Source: Pyrocephalus nanus
Taxonomy: Eukaryota > Chordata > Aves > Passeriformes > Tyrannidae
Assembly (NCBI GenBank): GCA_038380795.1
Contig: CM076269.1
Span: forward strand, 5,642,001-5,706,000
Direction: 5' to 3'
Length of the DNA stretch: 64,000 nt
Part shown: piece by piece, positions 1 to 11,249 of the stretch
Layout of the letters: each line of letters begins with the position of its first letter
Position numbering within the stretch: the stretch's first letter is position 1
Program-made: the position numbers and the translations under genes
The notes under the pieces: model-generated
The model's input: the letters and a program-made list of their open reading frames with translations, nothing else
Databases searched by the model: none
Told to the model about the DNA's origin: nothing

Positions 1-1770
1 GTCATTGTGGTTTTTTAAGCTGCGGTCGCCGGTCAGGATTGAAGCTGAACTGACTTGGTAGCGGGGGGATTTCCCCCTCTTAATCGGGAGTCGCGGTACC
101 CACTCAGGAAGGGTCGGGCTCGGCTCCCCGGGGCCCGCGGGGGCTGCCAGCGCCGGCGCCGTCGAGGTTTTATTTTGGAGGGAAGATCCCCAAGCGCCTC
201 TAAAATTAGAACTTTCCCCACTCCCTAAATTTCCCTGAAGCACCCCAGCTTATTCCATGCCCAGACCAGACTCACGCCGCCTACAAGTATCTGCGTCGCT
301 CGGGGAGGCGGCGGGGGGAGAGCGGCAGAGACCCCTCGGGAAGTGGCTCTCCCCCGTCCGCCGGAGCGGGGGATGGCGGGGAAAGACCCGAGGGTCTCCA
401 CGGGGTCCAGAATGCCCTGGCCGGGCTCGGCTCGGGGGGTTCGGGAGAAGTCTTGCCTCGGCGAGGCAGGACGGATAATGGCCCCTAATTACGGGGCTGG
501 CTGGCTCCGTGGCCCCGATCTTCACGGGACATTATTTTTAAGCGTTCAGCGAGGATCATTTTTCACGCCTCGCTGCCTAAAGGAGGGTTTTATTTATTTA
601 TTGGAGGGGAGGCGGGGAGGACACCAGCAATAACCGAGCACTGAAAGGAAAATAATTAGCTGTTGCAGTCGCTGCTTGGGAGTCCCTGGCCAAAAAGGCG
701 ACCTGGCACTTCCCTTCCGTCCCGTCCGTAGGCGAATCTCCCAGTTCTCGGGGCTGCTTTCGGTGCCTGGTTTTGTTCGTGCTAAACCCCGGGCAAAGCC
801 TGCCGCGAGCCCGATCCCTTTTTGCAGGTTTGGGGTTTTTGCTCTCTCCCTTTCCGCTCGGCGGCTGTTTCCGAGCAGGATCGGGGTGATGCGGGTTCCC
901 CTGCCTTGCTTTGGCTTTGGTCACACATCTGTGGAGATGATGATTTTTTTTTTTTTTTTTTTATTCTTTAATGTGCCCCCACTCCTCTGCTTTCTATGTG
1001 CCAGATGAAGGGGTTGTAACAAAACCGCGATGCTTTCAGTGTAGTTACTCCTCGGCGGATTTCCGTGTGTGCGCAGGCCGGGAGAGGCGGAAAACGGGGG
1101 ATTCTCCAAACGGGGGTTTGTCGGGGCGGGATAAAACGATCCTGCCCCGGAATATCCCCGTCGGGACCACAGCGGGAGGGCTCTGTGTGTGTAATTTCTT
1201 TCTCTGCTTTCGCTTAACTAAGCCTGTGTTAAGTGGTGCGGATCCCGAGGAGGGAAGCGAGTGGCTCTTTCCTCGCCGGCTGCGGGTGCGGGACCCCGGC
1301 CCGGCCGGCCCCGCTGCACCGCCCGCTCGGCCCTCAGCTCCTGCCTCCTCCCCTGGCACCTTCTGCTTTCCATTACTGCCGATTTGGAGAATTAGGAAAG
1401 GTCAAGATCTTATTCCTTTCTCCGGTAGTTTTTTTTGTTTTCTCTTTCTAGTTTCTCGCAGCCCCGAACAAAAATAAATCAGCCTGGATTATAGAAACCA
1501 CCTTTAGACATCAGGAGCATCTTTTCCAATAGTTCGATCTTTCCTCCGGGACTGCCCTGGCCTTTCCTTGTGACTGCACAGAAACTCCCATTTTCACGGT
1601 GAATTTAGGATTTAATAATAACGCCCAATATGCCTGTGCCCCAGTGCCCGACCTGAAAACATTTTCCTGTCTCGTAACTTTGGAAAATAGCTGCCCTCCA
1701 GCATCTTATTTCCCTCTCCATATCTCTTTCGCTTTTTTCCTTTCCCGCGCAGAACGTAGAGAAACAAGGT

Positions 1771-1822
1771 TAAAAGAAAAAAAAAGAAAAAAAAAAAAAA
1801 AAAAAGGAAAGAAAGAAAAAAT
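1771..1822. repeat. A/G-rich low-complexity tract
   Basis: A purine-only stretch made of A runs broken by G, including a 19-base A run at 1787-1805. It lies 0.25 kb before the long pyrimidine tract of the same strand. It is simple sequence, with no sign of a retroposed gene upstream. Confidence 0.85.
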
Positions 1823-2033
1823 TCCCATTTTCCAATCTGGAGAGGGCGGGAAGAGCTGTTGCAGCCGACTCAGCCGCAGGAAAATTGCTTTAGAAATTAA
1901 GTTGGTGCTTTTGAAATCCTCCTCGAGATGTTCGCGGTAGGTCAGGGACCTGCATTCGCCCCTCTGCTTGTCTGTCAGGCGAGGAGAGGGGCTGGGGCTC
2001 GGCGCTCTCCCCTCACCTCCCGGACTACGGATC

Positions 2034-2600
2034 GTCTTTATATTCTTCCTTCTCTTCCTCGCCTTTTCTTTCTCCTCCGCTTTTTTTTTTTTTTTTTTTT
2101 TTTTAATTATTATTATTTTTATTTTTTCTTTCTCCTTTATAATTTTCACCTCTTCTTTCTTTCTTCCTTCTTTCTTCCCTCCTTTCCTTCTTTCCGTGTT
2201 TATTTTTCTCTTTCCCTCGTTATCTTTTTTCTTTCTCCTTTTCTCTATACCACTCTTTTATGTACCTGGGGTTTTTTCACTTGCTTTCTGTTTCCCTTTT
2301 TATTTTTCTCTTTTTGTATCTCCCCTCCTTGGTAAATCTTTTTGCATTTTGCTTTTCCACTCTTTCTCCCTCTTCACCCAATTTTAATTTTGTTTTCCTC
2401 TCTTTCTCTCTTTTCTATCTTTCTCCCTTTCCCTTTTTTCCTCTCTCATTTGCTCTTACTCTTCGTGACTCCTTTTATTTATCTGTTTCGTTTGCTTCCA
2501 CTCTCTTTTCCCCTCTTTTCCTCTTTCTCCCTCTTTCTTTTTTTCCTCCCCCTTTCTCTCCGTGACTGTCTCTCCTGTCCCACCCACTTCCTTTCCAGTC
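2034..2600. repeat. Long polypyrimidine (C/T) tract
   Basis: About 0.55 kb in which the + strand is overwhelmingly C and T, built from TTTC, TTCC and CTCC units. It includes a 24-base T run at 2081-2104 and a short TTA/ATT segment just after it. G and A are scattered and rare. Long homopurine-homopyrimidine tracts can adopt triplex (H-DNA) structure and stall polymerases. The open frames that cross it on both strands are artefacts of strand asymmetry. It sits inside the CpG domain. Confidence 0.9.
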
Positions 2601-4546
2601 CATCGAGAGCCGCTCTCCCGCTCTCTCCAGGAGGTTTGCAGCTATGTCCACCCCTGGGAATCTCTTGTTTGGCCGCAGAGAGGGGGGGTCTCCCCTCCGT
2701 TGAACCAGGGGAGATACCGGCGGACCCCCTGTCTGGTCTCAGCGATTCCCGTCCCTGTGCCCGGTGGGCTGCGGGGACTCAAGGTGTGTTTTCTGGAGCC
2801 CAGAATCCCGGAGCTCACCCTCCTACACCCCATTTTCACTGGCCGTCGGTGCATTTACCGGGGGTAACGCGACGTTCCCGGCCCATGCAGGGTATCAGGG
2901 GTGAGCGTGTGCCGGTGCCTGCTACCCCAAGGCTCGGACTGGCCCCCACGTCACCCCTGAGGCGCCACTTCGCATTTTATTCTTTTATTAAATAGGATGC
3001 ACCTTTGGCACCCCAAGCCCGTGGCTGCAACAGGTGACTGAGATCCAGGATGGGACTTCTCGCGGCAGGGTCTGACCGCGCGTTTCTGATCTTCTCTCAT
3101 CATCCAGATGCTATCGTCTCCTCAGGCGGACGGTACCGGGATGCACCCGCCCGTGGACCGGGAAGGGGCTCGGCCCCTCTGGGCAGCCGGTACCGAGCAG
3201 CCCGGAGCCTGGCGGCCTTTCCCGGCGGCGGGCAGGCGGGATTCCTCGCCTTCCTAACCGCCCTGGCTGCCCGCATCCATTCCCCCGGAATCCCGGTAAA
3301 TTAGGTATATGGCTATGGCGTGAATCATATTCGTCTCCCTCTCGGTACGACAGGGCTGGATGAAAACCTGTAAGGGAGATAATCTCCCCCGTGAGAGGTC
3401 GGGCGGGAGACCTACAGAGTGTCATGAGTTTGTCTGTCGGTTTCTACATGGAAGATCTCATGCCAGTGCCTTCGGATGGTTCTAATGACCGGTTTGGTGG
3501 TGTTTCTCCCACTCCTCGATCTTTTCTAGTTACCGAGGTTTGGGCTCCATTTCACAGGGTGGCAGAGAAGCTCTTTTTTGGGGCCGTCTTTATCCGTTTC
3601 GTTTATATTTCGTTTTCCCTGCTTTAAGCCGCCTTTTACGTGAAATTAGATTCCTCTTTCGTTAGTACCGCGTGTTGAAAAAACACCGGCGATTCCTTTC
3701 ACTCTCGCAGAAATTCCCAGATCCTTCACTTTTTCCTGCCGACGAAGGCGAGCGGAGAGCCCTCGGAAAGCCTGTGAATGAGCCCCCGCTCACCCCCCGC
3801 CCCCACAAATTACTCTTCAGCATTGAGCTCCGTCTGCGGGGCACACGATCGCCTTTCATTCCAGCTGCAAAATCCGTGGGAATTTTTCCCTCCACCCGGC
3901 CGAGATTAGCAGGAGTGCCCCTTATAGTGTCCCCCCCACATCAGCCCTCGGCAGAGGGAGAAGGGGGGACAGAGGACAAGACCCCGGGTGTAGGGAAACT
4001 ACAGCCGGGTGGGAGCGGAGCTGTGCTGGGGGCCGGACCCTCGGCGGGCCGGGGATGGAGGTGCTGCCGATTATCCTTTAAACTGAAACAAACTAAGTGG
4101 AGAAGGAAAAACTTCCCCCTTTTGGAGATAGGGCCGAAAATTCCAAGGTCCAGCCCGACCGGCCCCCCTCGCCCCGGGCCGCGGCAGCTCTCGGTGGGGT
4201 GCGTGGGGGCGAGGGTAGCAAGATGGGAATGAGCTGGCGGGGCAGTGCCGACCTCTCCGCTTCGGCCTGCATTGCTCCTGTGATCTCCTCTTTCCAGGAG
4301 AGAAACGTGGTCACAAAATAAAGGCAACAAAAGGAGCGCGCAGGGCTCAGCCGGGGCCGGGCGGGGTGCAGGGCCGAGCACCCACCGCCGGCCCGGGGAG
4401 GTGTGGGGACAACAGCTAGGCGAGCAGGGTCTCCCAGCGGCGCTCTCCTGGATCTATACCCCCCCTAAGACCACCTTCACACCGCTAACCCCCTGAGAGT
4501 TTACTGGTGTTCTTTCTGAAACGCTTTTCCCACTTCTTCCCCCCCC

Positions 4547-4565
4547 TTTTTTTTTTTTTTTTTTT
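4547..4565. repeat. T19 homopolymer
   Basis: An uninterrupted T run preceded directly by a C run at the end of the CpG core near 4.4 kb. Simple sequence; a retroposition origin cannot be shown. Confidence 0.9.
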
Positions 4566-6037
4566 CCTATTTAATTACTTCTCTTGCAAAACCCGAGGCC
4601 TCTGCCACCTAACGCGGCACTGAAATCCACGTCTTCTCTTTGACTTACAACCCAAATCCCAGTCCCATGACCTTTCTCTTTCCCCCCACCCCCCGCCTCG
4701 GGTCCCCCACCCTCGGTCATGTGGGACGCGAGTAAATTTATCCACCCTTGTGGAAAAGGCCTCCCTTCTGCAGTTGCTCCGGAGAAGCCCCACACGTTTC
4801 ACAAGGAGGATAATTTCTGTTTCCCACCTTTCTCTCTCTTTCCTTCTTCTTTTTAATTTGGTTTTAATTTCATTTTCTTGCCTGCCCCACGATGCTCCCA
4901 TCTCCCCTCGGGCATGCTTCTTCTCCGTGTATGTCTTTCAATAAGCCCCTACCAAGAGGGTACTTCAGGGGGGAGGTTTTGACGGCTCTTGAGCTCAGGA
5001 GATCACCCAAAAGAACATTTCTGGCCTCCCTGGATCTGCGGCGAGCTGAGCCCAGGCTGCGTCCCTGGCAATCTACCCTCCCCTCCAGCCGCACCGCGGA
5101 GGGTCCCACATCCAAGGATCTGGATATATTTCTAGGGACAGGGGCCCTCTCTTAACCCTGCGGTAGAGGACAGCCACCCGCGGCCGCCTCTCCGTCTGTC
5201 CCGCGGCTCCGGCCGGTCCCTCTCACCATCTCGGCTGCTCTTCCCACCCAACTCCTATGGGGAGACCGCACCCTGGGGTTTCCCTGGGAACGGCGATTGG
5301 CACAACCGCCCACCCTGGGTCACACAAACCCCAGACCAAGTGCGTTTTCCAGCTGCAACCGGAGGTGGGAAACCTGCGGCCAGGCTGCGGGGTGGTCCCC
5401 GCATCCCCCCCTCAGCATCTCTGCTGAGATGTGGGTGGCATTAGGAATAGGATGCCTCCACTGCCGGGGGTACCACGGCAATTACAGAGGTTATGTGCGA
5501 GGGGGGCAGCTCCGGAGGGTCGTGCAGCCCCGCAGGAGGCTGGTGCCGAGCGATGCCCTCAGACCCCACATCCCCAGGCGCCCTGGCCCCTTCCCCACTC
5601 CCGCAGTGGGCTCCGAAGGGGGAGTCCGGAGCCGCCCCCCGGTCTGGCTTTGGGCGTTGAGTGGATATTCAGTGCGGACGACCCGGTGCGGGTGTCGGTG
5701 CCGCCGGCTCCGCCGTCGGGGACGGCCGGAGGAAGCCACTCGGCCGCCGCAAACCGCGTGTGAGGCGGCTGCGGGAGGCGCCGGTTTGGGTTGCTCAGAA
5801 TTCCCCCAACTCCCTTTTTAAGACTATTTTAATTTTTTTCGTCTCTACCAGTCATGGGCACGTTACCCGTTCTTCCCGCAGTGGGGATTTACCCCAACTG
5901 CGGGCAGGTGCCGGGCACATTTTGGTGGAGGTAATGAAACCACGGCTCTGAGTGGATCTGTCGGGTCTTTCCCCTGCGTCCTTGCCCGGCAAACTCTCGC
6001 CCACGGGCTCAACGTGGGAAAAAAAAAAATATGGCGA

Positions 6038-6504
6038 GAAACTGATAGAAACGATTCGTTTCCCGGCCTCAATCAGAGATCGGGGAAACGATTCTGGAAA
6101 GCGTCACTGAAATCCTGCAGAGCCCGATTTCAGACACTGCAATCGGTTGCCGGCGACGAAAGACGGGCAGTACATCTTCCCATATGCAAAATAAAAGTAT
6201 TGGAGCCTCCCGCCAGATCCAGTTGATATTATAGTCAATATTTCCAGAATTTACCTTTTGCTTTTGCACAGTATTCCTTGATGGCGCTTTTATATGTGCG
6301 AGACATATATAAGAGAGAGAGAGACAGAAGAGAAATATTCATCAAGAGAGGAAGGTGTCTTGTGATAATCGGAAACAGAGGTCCTTTTTTAAAAACACCT
6401 TTTCTCGGCCCAGATTTCGTGGGGAAAAATAAAAATGCGCTAAAGCACCGTAGCAGCTCCGATGAGAAATAATAAAGGCAAATCAATCGGAAACGAACGT
6501 TTCC
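6038..6504. promoter_or_regulatory. Cluster of GAAAC(G) motifs with two palindromes
   Basis: GAAAC(G) or its complement occurs at 6038, 6048, 6057, 6085, 6372, 6490 and 6498. Two pairs form inverted repeats: GAAACGATTCGTTTC at 6048-6062 (7-bp arms, 1-bp spacer) and GGAAACGAACGTTTCC at 6489-6504 (perfect 7-bp arms, 2-bp spacer). GAAA-type half-sites are bound by IRF-family factors, but the spacing does not match the standard ISRE, so the binder is unknown. The segment also holds a TATA-like TATATAAG at 6306-6313 followed by a short GA repeat. Motifs are seen; function is inferred. Confidence 0.4.
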
Positions 6505-6952
6505 CAGAAAACCAAGTGGCGAAAAGCGGATTTCCAGCGCGGGGCCGGCCCAAGGGAGAGGGTCTCACAGCCCAACCCGCAGGTGCCTGGGTGGGGGCTT
6601 TAGAACCCTCAGGTTTGTACCCTTTTCCCCACCCCCGGCGAGTGCTTGGCACAGGGATGGATCCCGTCCCCGTCCCGCTTCCCAGCCCCAGCCGTCCGCG
6701 AGCCGCTCCCGCCTGGAATTTGACCGGTTTGGTCAATTTTGCCTTCCGCGGGCGAGGGGGCTCCGCGCGGCTCCCGCCGCCTTTCGGGGGTTTTCCCTGG
6801 GAAGGTTTAAATAAACCAACCTCCCGCCCAACACACTTTGTTCTCCTCTGGACACTCGTGTTGTTTCTCGGGCTGCCCCAACGGGAAAGGTGCAGGATTT
6901 TGCCGGGCTGCTGCCGGTTTTTAAGCAGGGAGAAAAGAGGAGTGGGGGAGAT

Positions 6953-6967
6953 GGGGGGGGGGGGGGG
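6953..6967 (+). repeat. G15 homopolymer
   Basis: Fifteen consecutive G residues, followed by a CGG-rich segment, in the CpG domain 35 bp before the X-box. Runs of this kind can form quadruplexes and are hard to sequence, so the exact length is uncertain. Confidence 0.9.
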
Positions 6968-6980
6968 CGGCGGCTGCCGC

Positions 6981-7200
6981 CTCTATTTTAATGTCATTAT
7001 AGTTGCCGTGGCAACCCATTGGATCACTCCTCCTGGAATGAACCTTGTGACAATGGCTGGTTTGCGAGAAATCGGTAAATGTGCAACCGGGGGACACAGC
7101 TACATTACCGCGAACAACAGCGAGGGTTTAACATGTGACCCTTCCAATTATACTGATGATACCTCGGTGCAGCTGCCTCCACCGCGCTGCCAAGATGTGT
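6981..7200. promoter_or_regulatory. Putative conserved regulatory module: X-box + CCAAT + SOX-like sites
   Basis: GTTGCCGTGGCAAC at 7002-7015 is a perfect two-armed RFX X-box (GTTGCC and GGCAAC separated by 2 bp). It abuts CCATTGG at 7016-7022, which contains the inverted CCAAT box ATTGG recognised by NF-Y. ACAATGG, a SOX-type core, follows near 7050. RFX and NF-Y are known to co-operate at ciliary and MHC class II promoters, though MHC spacing is wider. The sequence around the sites is complex and repeat-free, unlike the simple DNA on each side. A promoter or enhancer is likely; no transcript is visible. Confidence 0.5.
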
Positions 7201-7206
7201 CTGTTT

Positions 7207-7232
7207 GGGGGGGTTGGGGAAGGGTCCCGGGG
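7207..7232 (+). other. G-quadruplex-forming motif
   Basis: Four G runs of 7, 4, 3 and 4 bases separated by loops of 2, 2 and 4 bases (TT, AA, TCCC) satisfy the standard G3+N1-7 pattern. It lies about 190 bp after the X-box. Confidence 0.7.
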
Positions 7233-7355
7233 CTGTGTCAGGGCACAGCTCGGTGGGGATGGGGCCGCAGCCCACACCGCCTCTGCCCTCCCGGGGAGCA
7301 CTAAGAGAGAGGAGCAGCATCTCTTCACTGGACCCGCGAATGTGGTACAACAACT

Positions 7356-7356
<1 letters not shown>

Positions 7357-7394
<38 letters not shown>
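7357..7394 (+). repeat. A38 homopolymer
   Basis: Thirty-eight consecutive A residues, the longest homopolymer in the window, followed by GA-rich sequence. It may be a simple-repeat expansion or the tail of a retroposed sequence. I could not identify a source transcript or a matching target-site duplication. Open frames reading through it encode poly-lysine or poly-phenylalanine and are not genes. Confidence 0.9.
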
Positions 7395-7398
<4 letters not shown>

Positions 7399-8340
7399 AG
7401 AAAGGAAGAAGAAGAACCTTCTTCTGGGGAACGTGGAGGGAGTTGAATATGCGGTGGGGCTGTGGCTGCAGGACTGCGGAATGAGGACCTGCCTAGGGGG
7501 TGGGCAGAGCCCCCCCGCTCCCGGAGCACACAGTACGGCACATCTGTGGCACGGCTGCAGGGAGGAACGAACGAACGAAACCCGCCCCCTCCCCGAAAAA
7601 AAAAAATAGTTAGAAGACTTAAAATATGGTTCAGAGAATTGCAAGTAATCAGAGCTGCGGGGGTCAGCAGTGCAAACTTTTTAAGACTAATGTTTATTTA
7701 GAAAAGTGAGTGGTGTCTGCGTTGCTTTTCTAGTGCCCCAGCACAAAAGTCCTAATGGCTTTTGCAGACTTTCCATCACAAACTCCTGCACAGGGTGCGG
7801 GGACCACCGCCGAAAGCAACCCCAAGCAGCCCCTTTCAAAGGGATCGTTGGCACATATAAACCCCCCGCCCCGTCTTTACATGAATCAGTGACGGTATTT
7901 TCTGCATCGACTCCCCAGTTTTGCCCAGTTTTGCTTTCGCGTCTGTGTGATGTAACCCGAACACTCGATAACACTGGGGAGGAGAAATCGGGGGATGGGA
8001 ACGGCGGCCCTCCAGCTCCCTCCCTAGCCCCATTCAGCCCCGGACGGCTGCGGACCTGAAAGCAACGAGGGGGTTCAGCCAAGCTGGAAACCTCGTTAGG
8101 AGGAACCCGGGGGCAGAGACAGGAACCGGCACGGGGCGGGCTGGCCAGTGTCCTGCGAGGAGGCATCGCTGGCAAATCCATTCCCCCGTCTCACGCCCTC
8201 CAGCCGCTCTCCCGGGAGTCCAGCCACAACGCCAGTCCTTGTGGTGTAGTTTTTGGAGGTCTCTGCTGAGCCCACCCCAAAATTCATCCCGGGGATAAAA
8301 CATGATCGCCTGGTGGGATTTGACTGCCTTAGCAGAGATT

Positions 8341-11249
8341 CGAGTCTCTGTCTCGGGATGCTCCTTTTCTTCCCAGGAATGGAGGAATAAAACCTGCAGC
8401 CCCTAAAACCTTGCACACCTTTTGAGACAGTGCCCTCTCTACTTTAAACAGGAGGTGGATCCAGGGGAAAACCAGTCCTGGGATCTCACTGGAAATCAGC
8501 TCTAGGTGCCTTGCATCAGGGCGGGGAGAGCTCAGCTGTGTTCAGTTCTTCCCCACATCGCCCTCCTGCCCTTGACAGGTGTCAGGATCTGGGAGGGATG
8601 AGTAGGACAACAGGATGTTGTCCCCTCTTCCCCTCATTAGGGTTCACAGCTCATCATCGGGGCAGCCGGGGCGGCTCTGCAGTGGGATGTGCAGGAGAGA
8701 ACAGGGTGGGGAGAGGACTGGAATGGAAAGGGGAGAAAAAGGGGCTGAATCCCGCTCCCTTTCCATCCAAGTGACTGCTTTGTCGTGCTCCTGAAAAGGT
8801 AAGCTCGGTTTAACCCCTTCTTTGGTCTGCATAGGGAAAACCATGGAGCTAAAACCTGAGAAGGCTGAACCTGGTAATAGCAGCTGAGAAAGTGCCTCTG
8901 GAAGCACACACACCGGAGGCCTGACCCTGCCTTCCCCTGGCCAAGTCGAGCACAGATGCTCAGCTCCATTAGGTTTGGGACCAGGGCTGATGTCACAGTC
9001 AGTGCTGTGGGGGTGAGCATGGCAGAGAGAGAACAACAGTATTTATAAACTGCTGCAACATGCCTGACACTTGAGGAAAAATCCTCTCCTCTTCCTCAAG
9101 GGCTTTCATTTGAAGGGCTTAACTTTGCCCTCCAAGAAGTTGATAAGACCTTCGAGCTCCCATTATCTCTGAGGGCCGTGCAGCGCCCTCCTCACTGAGT
9201 GCTGGAGCAACAAGATCAGGTTGCTCTGATTGCTTGGGGAATGGAGTCCCCCCATCAGGACCTAGCACCTCTCTTCAGGGCTTGGCAGTCTGGTGAAAAG
9301 CCAGGCAGCAGGAAAGGGATGGGTGGCACCAGCGCTGTGCTATTCTCCATCCCTTCATCGTCCTTACGGAGTAAAAATGCTGGGAACACTGTTCACCCCT
9401 AAACTGGGAACATTCGGGCTGAAATGTTTTGAATAGCATTTGAAAAGTGAAGAGAAGGAAGTAGGGTGCTGAGAGGCACATGGGAAGAAGCAAAAGCTAC
9501 AGCCTTGCTGGGCACGAATTTGATTTGTCCCTTTGTGGCTGTTTTCTGTCACTGTACCCAGGAGATGCTGCGAACCACGAGCAGATGAGGCTCAGCCACA
9601 CAAGAACCATTGCCACAGGTATCATAACCTTGCCGCCCAATTTAAATCAAAGCTGTACTTCTCCCTGCCAAGGAAAGGGTGGGAATTTCTACCAGATTCT
9701 CCCGCAGCTGTGTTCTGCTCCCCAGGACCTTGCTGGGGCAGAGAGGTGTGTGTGACACTGTGGGTGACGGTGCTGGTGCCAATGGGTGACCCAGAGAGAC
9801 CCTGGGCCAGTGAAGCAAAGCCCCTCCATCCCTCAGGGGTTGGGGCCAGTCTGATGCTCCAGCAAAGTTTTTCATCTGCCTCCTTGATGTCAGCAGAGCA
9901 CAAAGGCAGGGGAGAGGTCAACCCCTCTGTTAATACACGTGTTTTAAATAACTGGTATTTTTATTTCTTCCCTTCGGTGCGGTGGGCTTGGCACACATCT
10001 TTGTTTGCACAATTGTCCTGCCCATACATTCTGTTGCCCAAGTAAGGAGAAAAAGATCCCGTGTGTGATCTGAAGGTGTGCTTTGCCGGTTCTGACATGT
10101 AAATATTAATCAAGAAACAACACCAAAGAGACAAAAAATCCCTCCTACCCCTTGAACCCCTTCAGATCCCTTTATTGTCCAGGCATTTGTTGCACTTGGA
10201 CTGGCTTTTCACTTTCTCCTCTCAGAGATGCTGGCTCCAGCGATGGTCCCCAGATTCCTCAGCTACATCCTACTGAGGGAAAACATTTATTGAAGTTTTC
10301 AGCTTATTAGGGAAATACATATTTCTGCTTCTTTTCCAAACTCCACTGACATCTTTCCTAAGCCAGCCCCGTGTGTCAGTGTGGGGGCAGGCGAGGCATC
10401 CTCTCTCTCTCCTCTTGCAGCTGATGCCTGCTGTATGACCTTCGAGTACCCTGAAATGCCACAGAGGGGGATTCCCACCACCACCACGTGCTTTTTTAGT
10501 GGGCAGTAGTTGTGAATATCCATGCAGTTTATTTTCCTCCATAAAGCTGTACTTCAGCTCACTCACACCTCCAAAGAAACGGGGGGGTATGGACACAACA
10601 TTCAGCTCCTCAGGTAACCATGTTTGAGATGACCTTTGCCAAGGCAGCGTCAATGAGGTGAGAGAGCACAGGGAGGTGCCCAGTGAAAGAACATGTTTCA
10701 CATGAAGAAGAGGAAATACTTTCCCCTGGGACACCCTGTAAAGCTCACCCTGTTGTGTCTCTCACTCTGCTGGCAGGTTCTCAGATGGTAACTACAAGTG
10801 CTCAAGTTTGGATGTGGCCTTTAGTTTCAGATGTCCTTGAAGCTTCAGTTGCCAGAGGTTGGCAGGGTGCAGCAGGGATAGGATCATTCTGTGCTCACTG
10901 TTTCTGTTATTTTCTTTCCAAGCATTCGTCCCCAGACACTGCTGGAGAGGAGATTCTGGCGCTTTGGATGAAATCCCACAGACTTTTCATGGAAGCAGAA
11001 TGGCAGGAAGGCAAACAGGAAAGAAGAGGAGTAATATACTATCCTCGTGGAAACTTGTTCCATTTCTCTGCTTTGATTTGCTGCGTTGTTTCCTCTTCCT
11101 CCAGCCACATACTGCAGGATTATGGCAAATGAATTAAGGGATTAAATCATAGGGGAGAATTAGGATTGTGCTAATTTAGAAGCAGAAACACAGATGGTCT
11201 CATTGAACTCTAGATGATGCAAGAGAATCTTGGATAGTGCTGTGGATGT
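8341..11249. other. Non-coding stretch, no specific feature
   Basis: CpG density falls to background. I see no repeat, exon or strong motif. Segments near 9110-9190 and 10080-10120 look complex enough to be conserved, but nothing in them is recognisable. Confidence 0.5.

Larger units (their letters stand above)
1..8340. promoter_or_regulatory. Broad CpG-rich domain, no coding exon recognised
   Basis: CpG dinucleotides are dense through most of the first 8.3 kb and then drop sharply. Examples are nine CpGs in 5161-5220 and twelve in 5701-5760. The densest cores are near 60-480, 1030-1345, 2680-3320, 3850-4480, 4970-5790, 6500-7330 and 7960-8230. In vertebrates such unmethylated islands mark promoters, and domains of several kilobases are typical of Polycomb-regulated developmental transcription-factor loci. 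No reading frame here has a recognisable domain, so this could be promoter plus upstream flank, a first intron, or 5' untranslated sequence of a gene mostly outside the window. Gene identity and direction cannot be decided. CpG richness is seen directly; the regulatory role is inference. Confidence 0.75.

Noticed and set aside
2342..2995. 217-codon open frame rich in Phe, Leu, Ser and Pro
   Set aside because: Its first part is only the polypyrimidine tract read as codons; TTT, CTT, TCT and CCC lack stops.
3672..4232. 186-codon open frame on the + strand
   Set aside because: Basic, proline-rich translation of CpG DNA with overlapping frames on both strands and no recognisable family.
5297..5821. 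174-codon open frame, Arg- and Pro-rich
   Set aside because: Same cause: high GC with few stops; other frames over the same bases are open as well.
6462..7304. 280-codon open frame on the + strand
   Set aside because: It runs through CpG-rich DNA and translates the G15 run as poly-glycine. No domain or hydrophobic core is visible and the X-box and CCAAT motifs lie inside it. GC-rich DNA has few stop codons by chance.
7105..7644. 179-codon minus-strand frame with poly-Phe
   Set aside because: Built around the A38 run read in reverse; not a plausible protein.
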